Below, one piece after another: positions 1 to 7,438 of a stretch of DNA of 16,469 nucleotides (its first letter is position 1; each line of letters opens with the position of its first letter). Position numbers and translations under genes: made by a program. The notes beneath the pieces are model-generated. The model was not told the origin of the DNA. It searched no databases and worked only from the letters and a program-made list of their open reading frames with translations. The stretch covers positions 1-16,469 of the forward strand of contig JAZNBS010000006.1 of NCBI GenBank assembly GCA_045587185.1, given 5' to 3'. The stretch is from UMGS172 sp045587185. Lineage in GTDB: Bacteria > Bacillota > Clostridia > Oscillospirales > Acutalibacteraceae.

Positions 1-2
1 TC

Positions 3-2996
3 CGCGGTGAAAGATACGGCGACGGATATATACGTGATAGCTCAGCAATTTTCAATGCAACTGTATCTGCTACTGAAACCCCCGGTGTTGTCACTCAGGT
101 GATAACTAACAGAGAACTTACGAACAGTGCAGGTGAGGTTATTGAGACCTTGCTGTACAGAGGAAATAATGTTAATACTTTAAAATCAACTGTAGTAATT
201 GATAAGATTACTATTACTGCCGTTGAAGAAGTTGTTAAAGATAATCTACTTCCACACATCACTTTGAACTATAACGACGGCGTTACCCCTAACCAGTCTG
301 TTCTTCTTGATAAGGGTGAAGTTGTTGAACTTCCCACTCCCACCCGTGATGGTTATATCTTTGCAGGTTGGTACAATAAAGAGTTCAGAAGATCCAACCA
401 TGATATTGATGTTGATGATATTCCTGTAAAGGCTGTTGTCGGCACCGGTAACGAGTTCGGCATAAATTATGGTTCATATTATACCGCTGCATGGGTATCC
501 ACTGAAGCTGAGCGCGTTGAGTTTAACGAACAGTCATATAATGGCTTGTACTTCGGCGGACCAAGCGCGTCTAGTGTTTTCAGCACAGGCGCATATGACG
601 GTACTGATGACGGTTCCGCTGACCAGACCTATGCGATTATGAACAAATTAGACGGAACCAACGCTGATTATAAGATTGCCCTTTTCAACGACAATAAAGC
701 CGATAACGCAAATTCTCACAGATTACTTGGTCTTGAGGGTGTAACTTATGAGGTTACCGTTCGTTATAATGTTGCACAACTTCCCAACTCTGGAAAAGAT
801 GTAAATATTTATTTCAAACGTGGCGTTATTGATTCTTGGGCTGCAGGTCCTATTGGTGTTGACGGTGGAAACGGTATCATTACCACATCCGGTGTGACCG
901 ACGGATTTGTCACCGCAACCAAAACAGTTACTGTAGCTAACACATATCGTGTACTTTCTGGCATAAATGTTGTTCGTCCTCAGTTATACTTGGGCGTCTT
1001 CGGCGGTCTTGTATACGTTGACTATATTGAGATAAAGGCTGTTGGATACACTCCCGTTGCAGCTGAAGATTCTATTGAAAATGCAACTCTTGACGTTGAT
1101 TATAATAACGGCACTGTTACTGTAACTCCTGATGACGAAAATGCATATCCTTACAATGTCACAGCTACTGTAACCTACCTTGATAACAACGAACCGATTA
1201 CTCTTGAAAGAATCGATGACACTACCTTCAAGTTCGATGTTACAGAATTTGAAGATGCAAGATTCAACTCTGTTGTATTTAACGCAGATCTCTGCACTCA
1301 TAATTATGATGATGCTGCCGATAGTGAATGTAATACATGTGGTAAGTCCCGTGATACCAGAGTTCTCTATCCTGCACAGACCTTTGATGTAGTTGTATCT
1401 CTCAAAGAGGCAATTACCGCAACCAAACTTGACCTCAATTTTGACTACAATGCAGCACCATTCAGCAGTGTTTCTGCAAAATGGAACATTGACGGTAGAA
1501 ACATTTCCTTTAACAACAAGGTTGCTTCCATTGAAGTATCTGAAGAGTACACCGTAGAAGAAGTTAAAACTGAAAAGATACCTCTATATGAGGAGGACGG
1601 CACTCCTATTCTTGACGGGAATGGTAACCAAATATATGAGGAAGTAACCGAGACGGTTATTGTCACCAAGTACAGAGAAGTTGAAATCCCTGCAGGTGAA
1701 CTCATTACTCTTACTTTCACTACCAATGCTGACTTTAGAGTTTATGAATTAAGTGCGGTTAACTGCACCATTAATGCTGTTAACGGTGAAGATGCAGTAG
1801 TTGCAAATATTGCAGTTTCTGCTCCCACCAAGTATATCGTTGATGCCAGTGCAACTCTTCCCAACAAGGTTTATTATGTTAAGGGCGAAGATTTTGATGC
1901 AACCGGTCTTGCAATTAACGTAACTTACAGTGATGATACTTCCGAAACTGTAACTGATGCGTTCAACGTCTTCGGTTACGACAAGAACACACTTGGTGAG
2001 CAGATCGTAACTGCTGAATACAAGGGTATTCTTGTTCAGTTCAAAGTAACTGTTGCCGCAGTCGCAGAAAATGTTGATTCTATCGAAGTTGACACTCTCC
2101 CCAATAAGACTGTCTATCTCAAGGATGACGCATTTGACGCAACCGGTCTTACCCTTATTGCTGGTCTTGATAACGGAGACAATGCTTTCATTACTGAAGG
2201 TTACTTCGTAAGTGTGGATACTGCTACCGTTGGTACCAGCACCGCCACTGTTTGGTTTGCAGGTAAGTCTACTACCTTCGACATTATTGTTGTTGAAGAG
2301 CCTTTCGTAGAACTTACTTCAAGTTTTGTACGTCCCGGAGAAACCTTTGAGGTATTTGTAACAGTTAACGGAACAATCGACATCCGTTCTCTTGGCATGA
2401 GCAACCTTACTTTCGACGCTGATAAGTTCGAGTTTGTTAAGTTCGAGGCTTTGGCCGGTGTTGCAGGAGATTGGGATGCAGAAGCTAACCGTGGTGTAAT
2501 CGGATTCGATTCAAGATCTGAGGAAACCACAGTTAATGTACCTGTAACAGGCAACATTGCTAAGTTCACATTTAAGGCTATTGAAGGCATCCAGAATTGT
2601 GTTGCTGAAATCAACTGTGATTTCACATTCAAGCAGCTCGATTCCACAGACACTGAAGTATCTGTAGAGTTTGATACTTACAATGCTAACATTTCCGTTA
2701 GAAAGAATGTTGTTGCAGACCTTAACAACAATGGCAAAGTTAACGCAGATGATGCAATTTATGTGCTCTACTACACATTAGAATATGCTGAATATTCTGT
2801 TGCTAACGGTGCTTGTGTTGATTATAACAATGACGGTGTTGTCACCTCTGATGATGCAGTTTATATGTTGTATCACGTTGTATTCGGCAACGCAATGTAT
2901 CCTGTTGATGCCTATGTTCTTCCTGTAGTTAATGCTGATAACGATAACGATACTGATAACGATTTCGGCTTTGATGATTGGGTTGACCTCGGCTGA
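3..2996 (+). CDS. Large secreted multi-domain dockerin protein, 5' end cut by window
   Basis: The frame is open from position 3, so the gene begins before the window and the GTG at 99 is an internal valine; 997 residues are visible. Modules in order (nt): InlB/Listeria-Bacteroides repeat ending in DGYIFAGWYNKEF (258-386); a beta-rich region of unknown function; a Cys/His knuckle C-x2-H-x9-C-x2-C (1293-1343); a cohesin-like module (about 1360-1825) with a charged insertion; two Ig-like (Big_3 type) repeats sharing LPNK..Y.K...FDATGL (about 1825-2065 and 2072-2298); a second cohesin-like module (2304-2710); and a type I dockerin with two calcium loops, DLNNNGKVNADDA and DYNNDGVVTSDDA (2710-2910). 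An acidic tail ends in FDDWVDLG. No catalytic domain is seen in the visible part. It is probably an extracellular adhesion or scaffold component; the missing N-terminus may hold a signal peptide or an enzyme. Module names rest on motif recognition, and the cohesin-like calls are less certain than the dockerin. A strong terminator follows. Confidence 0.85.
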   Translation, partial: RGERYGDGYIRDSSAIFNATVSATETPGVVTQVITNRELTNSAGEVIETLLYRGNNVNTLKSTVVIDKITITAVEEVVKDNLLPHITLNYNDGVTPNQSVLLDKGEVVELPTPTRDGYIFAGWYNKEFRRSNHDIDVDDIPVKAVVGTGNEFGINYGSYYTAAWVSTEAERVEFNEQSYNGLYFGGPSASSVFSTGAYDGTDDGSADQTYAIMNKLDGTNADYKIALFNDNKADNANSHRLLGLEGVTYEVTVRYNVAQLPNSGKDVNIYFKRGVIDSWAAGPIGVDGGNGIITTSGVTDGFVTATKTVTVANTYRVLSGINVVRPQLYLGVFGGLVYVDYIEIKAVGYTPVAAEDSIENATLDVDYNNGTVTVTPDDENAYPYNVTATVTYLDNNEPITLERIDDTTFKFDVTEFEDARFNSVVFNADLCTHNYDDAADSECNTCGKSRDTRVLYPAQTFDVVVSLKEAITATKLDLNFDYNAAPFSSVSAKWNIDGRNISFNNKVASIEVSEEYTVEEVKTEKIPLYEEDGTPILDGNGNQIYEEVTETVIVTKYREVEIPAGELITLTFTTNADFRVYELSAVNCTINAVNGEDAVVANIAVSAPTKYIVDASATLPNKVYYVKGEDFDATGLAINVTYSDDTSETVTDAFNVFGYDKNTLGEQIVTAEYKGILVQFKVTVAAVAENVDSIEVDTLPNKTVYLKDDAFDATGLTLIAGLDNGDNAFITEGYFVSVDTATVGTSTATVWFAGKSTTFDIIVVEEPFVELTSSFVRPGETFEVFVTVNGTIDIRSLGMSNLTFDADKFEFVKFEALAGVAGDWDAEANRGVIGFDSRSEETTVNVPVTGNIAKFTFKAIEGIQNCVAEINCDFTFKQLDSTDTEVSVEFDTYNANISVRKNVVADLNNNGKVNADDAIYVLYYTLEYAEYSVANGACVDYNNDGVVTSDDAVYMLYHVVFGNAMYPVDAYVLPVVNADNDNDTDNDFGFDDWVDLG

Positions 2997-3016
2997 TAAT
3001 AATAATTAATTAAATT

Positions 3017-3050
3017 CCACGGTAGTACTTCGGTGCTACCGTGGTTTTTT
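3017..3050 (+). terminator. Rho-independent terminator of the large dockerin gene
   Basis: A 12-bp stem runs from 3017-3028 to 3033-3044, with one T·G pair and a UUCG tetraloop closed by C-G. It is followed directly by six T (3045-3050) and lies 20 nt after the stop codon. Confidence 0.93.
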
Positions 3051-3081
3051 GTGATTACATTAAAACAATTATAAGGCAAAT

Positions 3082-3112
3082 AAAAAACCGCGTTGCAATC
3101 GCAACGCGGTTT
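3082..3112 (-). terminator. Rho-independent terminator of the PRPP synthetase-like gene
   Basis: ACCGCGTTGC (3087-3096) pairs with GCAACGCGGT (3101-3110) across the 4-nt loop AATC. Six A on the plus strand (3082-3087) give a U tract on the minus-strand transcript. It sits 15 nt past the stop of the minus-strand gene and is convergent with the 3017 terminator. Confidence 0.92.
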
Positions 3113-3125
3113 GGAGTTCAAACGA

Positions 3126-4256
3126 TTATTTGTTGTTATACTTGTCAATACAGTTCTTGATGCGGTCAATAGGGTTGAGCAAGGAACTAATGGAGTTGTC
3201 ATAATTGATGGTATCAATAAGATATGCAACATACTTTGACATATCAACGCGTGCATACCAATCACGCTCAAAAAGGTCAGGCTTGTTGTAAACCAAGTTG
3301 GTGGTGAAAATCTTGTCAACAAGTCCTTTCTTGTAGAACTCATCAAACTTATCATAACCCTCAACAAACAGACCGAATGTTGTGAAAGCAAAGACGCGGT
3401 TGCAGTTCTTGGCTTTAAGTTGGGCGGCAATGTCAAGCAAAGAATCTCCCGAGGAAATCATATCATCAACAATAATTAGGTCTTTGCCTGTAACATCGTT
3501 GCCCAGGAATTCGTGAGCCTCAATGGGGTTTCTTCCGTTAACAACGATTGAGTAGTTTCTGCGTTTATAGAACATTCCAAGTTCAACACCGAGAACCGAG
3601 GAATAATAAATACAACGGGACATAGCACCTTCATCTGGAGCAACGATCATCAAATGATCACGGTCGATCTTGATGTCGGGAACAGCACGGAGAAGAGCCT
3701 TTATCATCTGATAGGTTGGCTGAACATTATCAAAACCGCCCAAAGGAATTGCATTACAGATTCTCGGGTCGTGCGCGTCAAAAGTGAGTATGTTCTTAAC
3801 ACCCAAAGCGGTGAGTTCCTGCAATGCCATTGCACAGTCTAAAGACTCACGTGCGGTTCTACGGTGTTGTCTACCTTCATAGAGCATAGGCATAATAACA
3901 TTGATACGTCTCGCTTTACCGCCCAAAGCAGCGATAACGCGCTTAAGATCCTGAAAATGATCATCGGGACTCATGGGTACAGACTGTCCGTACATTTTAT
4001 AGGTGACGCCATAGTTGAAGCAGTCACAGATAATGAAAGCATCAAGACCTCTGGCGGTGTGTTCTATAAGTCCCTTGGCCTCACCTGTGCCAAATCGGGG
4101 ACACTGAGGATGAATGACAAAAGTGTTATCCTCGTCAACATTTCTCCATTGTTTTAAATAGTAGTCCACCTTGTCGGCGAATTCCTCACAGCCTTTCATA
4201 GCAATGATGGTCATGTCGCCATAGGGCAGATGCTTGCAACTTGCAACATTGTCCAT
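3126..4256 (-). CDS. Ribose-phosphate pyrophosphokinase (PRPP synthetase) family, divergent long form
   Basis: PRPP synthetases transfer pyrophosphate from ATP to ribose-5-phosphate, making PRPP for nucleotide, His, Trp and NAD synthesis. Visible family marks are: GRQHRRTARES in place of the usual RQDRK..REP flexible loop; FDAHDPRI in place of DLHA-Q; VAPDEGAMSR near the canonical VSPDxGGVxRA; FYKRRN; and the PRPP loop IIVDDMISSGDS in place of VDDxxDTGGT. With an ATG start at 4256 it has 376 residues, longer than the usual ~315, with extra N-terminal (about 20-30 residues) and C-terminal helical segments. The GTG at 4274 overlaps the GGAGG ribosome site (4268-4272), which is spaced for the 4256 ATG. 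The gene stands alone, opposite to its dockerin neighbours. It is either the organism's PRPP synthetase or a specialised paralog; the loop substitutions leave activity open. No symbol is given because prs orthology is unproven. Confidence 0.85.
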   Translation of the reverse strand: MDNVASCKHLPYGDMTIIAMKGCEEFADKVDYYLKQWRNVDEDNTFVIHPQCPRFGTGEAKGLIEHTARGLDAFIICDCFNYGVTYKMYGQSVPMSPDDHFQDLKRVIAALGGKARRINVIMPMLYEGRQHRRTARESLDCAMALQELTALGVKNILTFDAHDPRICNAIPLGGFDNVQPTYQMIKALLRAVPDIKIDRDHLMIVAPDEGAMSRCIYYSSVLGVELGMFYKRRNYSIVVNGRNPIEAHEFLGNDVTGKDLIIVDDMISSGDSLLDIAAQLKAKNCNRVFAFTTFGLFVEGYDKFDEFYKKGLVDKIFTTNLVYNKPDLFERDWYARVDMSKYVAYLIDTINYDNSISSLLNPIDRIKNCIDKYNNK

Positions 4257-4289
4257 TGTTTTCTGTTCCTCCACTCATATTTACATATG

Positions 4290-4317
4290 TTGATGGTTGG
4301 TTGCAACCAACCATCAA
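4290..4317. repeat. Perfect 28-bp palindrome in the prs-like leader
   Basis: The half-site TTGATGGTTGGTTG is followed immediately by its exact reverse complement. It lies 18 bp upstream of the GGAGG of the minus-strand PRPP synthetase-like gene. As DNA it could be a dimeric-repressor operator; as RNA it would form a 12-bp hairpin with a TGCA loop. No U tract follows on either side, so it is not a standard terminator. Function unknown. Confidence 0.9.
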
Positions 4318-4464
4318 TAACACATAAATGATAACACAAAACGACAATTTATAAAAGAGTTTTTTTAAAAAAATGACAAATTTTCTTAAATAATTTTTAT
4401 ACATCACAAAGTGGTTGAGAATTTTTGCAAAATGCCGCAAATTATTACAAAGTAAAAAAATCTA

Positions 4465-4493
4465 TTGTAATTTTTGAACAGGTAGGTTACAAT
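4465..4493 (+). promoter_or_regulatory. Sigma-A-type promoter of the small dockerin gene
   Basis: The -35 TTGTAA (4465-4470), a 17-nt spacer and the -10 TACAAT (4488-4493) place transcription start near 4500. This excludes the ATG at 4492 and agrees with the start at 4531. Confidence 0.75.
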
Positions 4494-4530
4494 GAAAGTA
4501 AATGAAACTATTGTACGGAGGCGTTTGTTT

Positions 4531-4977
4531 ATGTTTAAGCGTATTTCTGTAGTATTCTTTGCGGTTTTATTGGTTGTATCCTTGTTGCCTATGTCTGCAT
4601 TTGCAACCTCTCACACTTTGTGTGAAAGCGGTCATGATTATGAATTGACCGAAACGGGTTCCATACACTGTGCTCTATGTGATCTCAAATTTATCGAGGT
4701 TTCGGGTAAAGTTGACGATGACGGCGATGTTGACGAAAAGGATGCGATCGCGTTGCTTTATCATGCGATTTTTGGTGCCGAGAAATATCCATTGACCGAA
4801 AATTACGACTTTAACTATAACGGTAAGGTTGATGCAGGAGATGCAATTTATCTGCTCAAGTACACTTTGTACGGTCCAGAGCAATATCCTCTTTATGTTG
4901 CCGTTGACCCCGATTCTGATGAGGGCGAAGATGACAAAGATATGAATTATGACGATTGGATCCCGATGCCATGGTGA
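4531..4977 (+). CDS. Small secreted stand-alone dockerin protein
   Basis: This 148-residue protein starts at the ATG at 4531, 9 nt after GGAGG (4517-4521). The promoter -10 box overlaps the earlier in-frame ATG at 4492, so that one cannot be used. A signal peptide covers residues 1-25 (MFKR, hydrophobic stretch, cleavage after SAFA). Next comes a Cys/His knuckle (C-E-S-G-H-D-Y and H-C-A-L-C). A dockerin has loops DDDGDVDEKDA and DFNYNGKVDAGDA, each followed by an ALLYHAIFG / YLLKYTLYG helix. An acidic tail ends in YDDWIPMPW. There is no enzyme or binding module, so the mature ~123 residues are essentially one dockerin with its flanks. The same three parts occur at the end of the large protein at 3-2996. 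It may be an adaptor, a plug for cohesin sites, or a surface-displayed competitor; these are inferences. Confidence 0.88.
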   Translation: MFKRISVVFFAVLLVVSLLPMSAFATSHTLCESGHDYELTETGSIHCALCDLKFIEVSGKVDDDGDVDEKDAIALLYHAIFGAEKYPLTENYDFNYNGKVDAGDAIYLLKYTLYGPEQYPLYVAVDPDSDEGEDDKDMNYDDWIPMPW

Positions 4978-4990
4978 TTTGTGATTAATA

Positions 4991-5026
4991 AAGCGCCGAA
5001 CAGTTTTATACTGTTCGGCGCTTTTT
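4991..5026. terminator. Bidirectional terminator between small dockerin and PHP genes
   Basis: The 13-bp stem AAGCGCCGAACAG / CTGTTCGGCGCTT (4991-5003 with 5011-5023) has a 7-nt loop and a T5 tail (5022-5026) on the plus strand. The AT-rich left flank can serve transcripts coming from the minus-strand gene that ends at 5032. Confidence 0.9.
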
Positions 5027-5031
5027 GCTTA

Positions 5032-5727
5032 TTACTTGATTTGACCGTTGATTATCAACTTGTAGTTGCCCGAGTGAAGAACTTTTGCAAGTTGTTTAGT
5101 GTCGTGAATGGGTTTTTCGACTGCGATACCCGATGTGCCAAGTCGGTTATCAGCCGTGTGGATATCTCCGCCGCTAAGTTGCTTAAGACCGTACTTTTCA
5201 GCAAATTCCAAAGCCATTTTATTACGGTCGTCCGAGTCGGTAACATTAAAAACTTCAACGCCGTGCAGTGCCTTGTGATTGGGCTCCATATCAGTGTTTT
5301 TTATATATGCTCGGTTGCGGAAAGGGTGCGCGTGTGACAAAAATCCGCCACACCGTTCAACAAATTCAAATATTTGCTCTAAATTGTAGTTAATGAAATC
5401 GGTCTCTGCTTTGAGTTCCGCGGGAGTGATACCGTAAATGAGCACTTCCTTCATATCCGAATTATAAATTTCCTCAAAGCCGAGGATGACGTCAATACCT
5501 ATTTCGTCACCTATGGCTTTTGCATTGAGAAAGTTAAGTTCATAGGCGTCAACAAACTTATCCCACGGCAATTTACGGTTAACACAGGTGTTTCCGTGAT
5601 AAAAGTGGTCGGTTATAACGACACCGTTATAACCTTTTTCCTTGGCATGGAGTATCATTTCATGCGCTGATGATACGGCGCACCTACTGCACTCTGATGT
5701 GTGCAAATGAATTTCGTATTTATACAC
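5032..5727 (-). CDS. PHP-domain metal-dependent phosphoesterase
   Basis: A 231-residue single-domain PHP protein. The metal-site motifs are all visible: H7-L-H9-T, T-D40-H41, GFE85E, SH132AH134P and GGD188IH190T. The PHP family hydrolyses phosphate esters with two or three metal ions (histidinol phosphatase, RNase AM-type and DNA polymerase-associated members). The substrate here cannot be told from sequence, and no his genes are nearby. The start is GTG at 5725-5727, supported by AAAGGAG (5737-5743) 9 nt upstream. It has its own promoter, divergent from thyX, and shares a convergent terminator with the small dockerin gene. It is probably cytoplasmic, with no signal peptide. Confidence 0.88.
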   Translation of the reverse strand: MYKYEIHLHTSECSRCAVSSAHEMILHAKEKGYNGVVITDHFYHGNTCVNRKLPWDKFVDAYELNFLNAKAIGDEIGIDVILGFEEIYNSDMKEVLIYGITPAELKAETDFINYNLEQIFEFVERCGGFLSHAHPFRNRAYIKNTDMEPNHKALHGVEVFNVTDSDDRNKMALEFAEKYGLKQLSGGDIHTADNRLGTSGIAVEKPIHDTKQLAKVLHSGNYKLIINGQIK

Positions 5728-5778
5728 TATACACCACTCCTTTAGCTAAAATTAAACCGACACGTGATGTTGCAATAT

Positions 5779-5807
5779 AATATACCACATTTTGTGGTTG
5801 AATTCAA
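5779..5807 (-). promoter_or_regulatory. Promoter of the PHP gene
   Basis: On the minus strand, TTGAAT (plus 5802-5807), a 17-nt spacer and TATATT (plus 5779-5784). The spacer contains CCACA-TTT-TGTGG (5785-5797), an inverted repeat that could be an operator. This region between the PHP and thyX genes otherwise shows no coding signal. Confidence 0.6.
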
Positions 5808-5872
5808 GCGATATATTGTTGATTTATTTGGTCAGAGGATACAATGTTGCCAATAAATTTACAACTTTGTTG

Positions 5873-5901
5873 TTGCCAAACGGTTGATTGTTTGGTATAA
5901 T
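5873..5901 (+). promoter_or_regulatory. Promoter of the thyX-tmk-...-PBP run
   Basis: TTGCCA (5873-5878), a 17-nt spacer and TATAAT (5896-5901) put transcription start near 5908, about 60 nt before thyX. The leader holds a weak AGGCT/AGCCT hairpin (5914-5918 with 5934-5938) followed by T5. This could be a minor attenuator but is too short to call. Confidence 0.85.
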
Positions 5902-5970
5902 ATATGAGAATATAGGCTCTTTGTGGAGTTTTAAGCCTTTTTGAACAAAAAACGGCGTTTGGAGGAAATT

Positions 5971-6726
5971 ATGAAGGTTACATTACTGGCGCACACACCC
6001 GACCCCGAGCTTACCGTGGCCTCGGCGGCAAGACTTTGTTATTCACCGTCTACTATCGATGAGGTGAGAGAAAAACTTACTCCCGAAAAGACAGCGCAGT
6101 TTGTTGATATGTTGGCCGAAATTGGTCACGAGAGTCCTATCGAACATGCTTCGTTTACCTTTGGTATCGAGGGTGTTTCGAGAGCATTACTTGCGCAGAT
6201 AACCCGTCACAGAATGGCTTCATTTTCGGTTCAGAGTCAGCGCTATGTTGCTGAGGCGCAATTTGAGTACGTCACTCCGCCAGAAGTTGAAAATGATCCT
6301 GAAGCCAAGAAACTTTTCATTGAGGCTATGCAAAAGGATCAGGAGTATTATGACCGTTTGACCGAAGTATTGAAAAGACGTCACAAGGCGGATATGATTG
6401 CAAGCGGTATGGACGAAAAAACTGTTGACCGTGCCGCTGAGAAGAAGGCTATTGAGGATGCGCGCTTTGTATTGCCCAACGCTTGCGACACCAAAATGAT
6501 ACTTACAATGAATGCACGCAGTCTGCACAACTTTTTCAGACACCGTTGTTGCAACCGCGCACAGTGGGAAATAAGAGAACTTGCTTGTGAAATGGTAAAA
6601 CTCTGCCGCGAAGTCGCACCTAATCTCTTCAAAAATGCAGGCCCCGCCTGTCTTACAGGCCCTTGTCCGGAGGGAAAAATGACCTGTGGAAAGATACGCG
6701 AAATGCGCGAAAAGTACAAAGTTTAA
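5971..6726 (+). CDS. thyX: FAD-dependent thymidylate synthase ThyX
   Basis: ThyX makes dTMP from dUMP with methylene-THF, FAD and NADPH, releasing THF. The protein has 251 residues from the ATG at 5971, preceded by GGAGG (5961-5965); the in-frame TTG at 5941 lies upstream of that site and is not used. The hallmark ThyX motif RHRMASFSVQSQR lies at residues 79-91, with HESPIEH at 53-59 and NARSLHNFFRHR-C-C-NRAQWEIR in the C-terminal half, all of which belong to the flavin/dUMP sites. The C-terminus is Cys-rich (GPACLTGPCPEGKMTCGK), as in many clostridial ThyX proteins. It is the first gene after a strong promoter, with tmk 13 nt downstream so that its product can be phosphorylated next. A folate enzyme lies in the same run. 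No thyA is seen here. Confidence 0.97.
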   Translation: MKVTLLAHTPDPELTVASAARLCYSPSTIDEVREKLTPEKTAQFVDMLAEIGHESPIEHASFTFGIEGVSRALLAQITRHRMASFSVQSQRYVAEAQFEYVTPPEVENDPEAKKLFIEAMQKDQEYYDRLTEVLKRRHKADMIASGMDEKTVDRAAEKKAIEDARFVLPNACDTKMILTMNARSLHNFFRHRCCNRAQWEIRELACEMVKLCREVAPNLFKNAGPACLTGPCPEGKMTCGKIREMREKYKV

Positions 6727-6739
6727 AGGAACGAATTAA

Positions 6740-7405
6740 ATGGGTAAACTTATTGTTATCGAAGGTCTTGACGGTTGTGGAAAGACAACGCAGGTGTCCC
6801 TTTTGCCTGAACGACTGAAAGAAAATGGAATTGACTCAAAACTCATTTCTTTCCCCGATTATGAGGACCCCTCAAGTACGTTGGTGAGAATGTATTTAGG
6901 CGGTGAATTTGGCTCAAAGCCTGATTCTGTTAATGCCTATGCCGCATCGCTTTTTTATGCGGTTGACCGATATGCTAGTTACAAGCGCCATTGGTGTGAG
7001 TATTATAATAACGGCGGTGTGGTTGTTTCGGGCCGTTACGTTGAGTCAAATGCCTATCATCAGATGGCAAAACTCCCTGATAGCGAGTGGGATAGGTATC
7101 TGCCTTGGCTTTATGAGACCGAGTATGAAAAGACGGGTATCCCTAAACCTGATGCTGTTATTTTTCTTGATATGCCTGTAGAAGTGTCGTCGGCAATGGT
7201 GGCGTCGCGCTATAACGGTGATGAATCTAAAAAGGATATTCACGAAAAAGATATGACGTATCTTGCATCTTGCCGAAAGGCGGCAAAATATGCGGCTGAA
7301 AAATGCGGATGGACCGTCATCAACTGTGCCGACGGCGATAAACCCCGTAGCATCGAATCCATTTCTGACGAAATTTTGTCGGTTGTATTTGATGCAATAA
7401 AATAA
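6740..7405 (+). CDS. tmk: Thymidylate (dTMP) kinase
   Basis: It phosphorylates dTMP to dTDP with ATP. The protein has 221 residues, close to the family norm. The P-loop GLDGCGKTTQ is at residues 9-18; FPDYEDPSS resembles the substrate-binding FPR-PGGT region; LFYAVDRYAS carries the conserved D76-R77. The second nucleotide-site motif reads SGRYVESNAYHQ (97-108), where most TMP kinases have DRYxxSSxAYQ; the DR Asp is Gly here. That change plus a shortened LID makes this a divergent subtype, though its place right after thyX supports the dTMP role. The ribosome site AAAGGA (6725-6730) is 9 nt before the ATG. A broader deoxynucleoside-monophosphate specificity cannot be excluded. Confidence 0.9.
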   Translation: MGKLIVIEGLDGCGKTTQVSLLPERLKENGIDSKLISFPDYEDPSSTLVRMYLGGEFGSKPDSVNAYAASLFYAVDRYASYKRHWCEYYNNGGVVVSGRYVESNAYHQMAKLPDSEWDRYLPWLYETEYEKTGIPKPDAVIFLDMPVEVSSAMVASRYNGDESKKDIHEKDMTYLASCRKAAKYAAEKCGWTVINCADGDKPRSIESISDEILSVVFDAIK

Positions 7406-7438
7406 AGAAGTAATTATTTCTAATTTGGAAGTGTATTT

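Noticed and set aside
99..101. GTG as start of the large dockerin protein
   Set aside because: The frame stays open to position 3 with protein-like sequence, and there is no ribosome site before it; it is an internal valine of a gene cut by the window edge.
4350..4379. Possible promoter of the PRPP synthetase-like gene (TTGTCA then TTTTAT, minus strand)
   Set aside because: The -35 is fair but the -10 is poor and the region is a low-complexity A/T run, so the position is not reliable.
5914..5942. Possible attenuator in the thyX leader
   Set aside because: The stem is only five pairs with a long loop; too weak to call despite the T5 tail.
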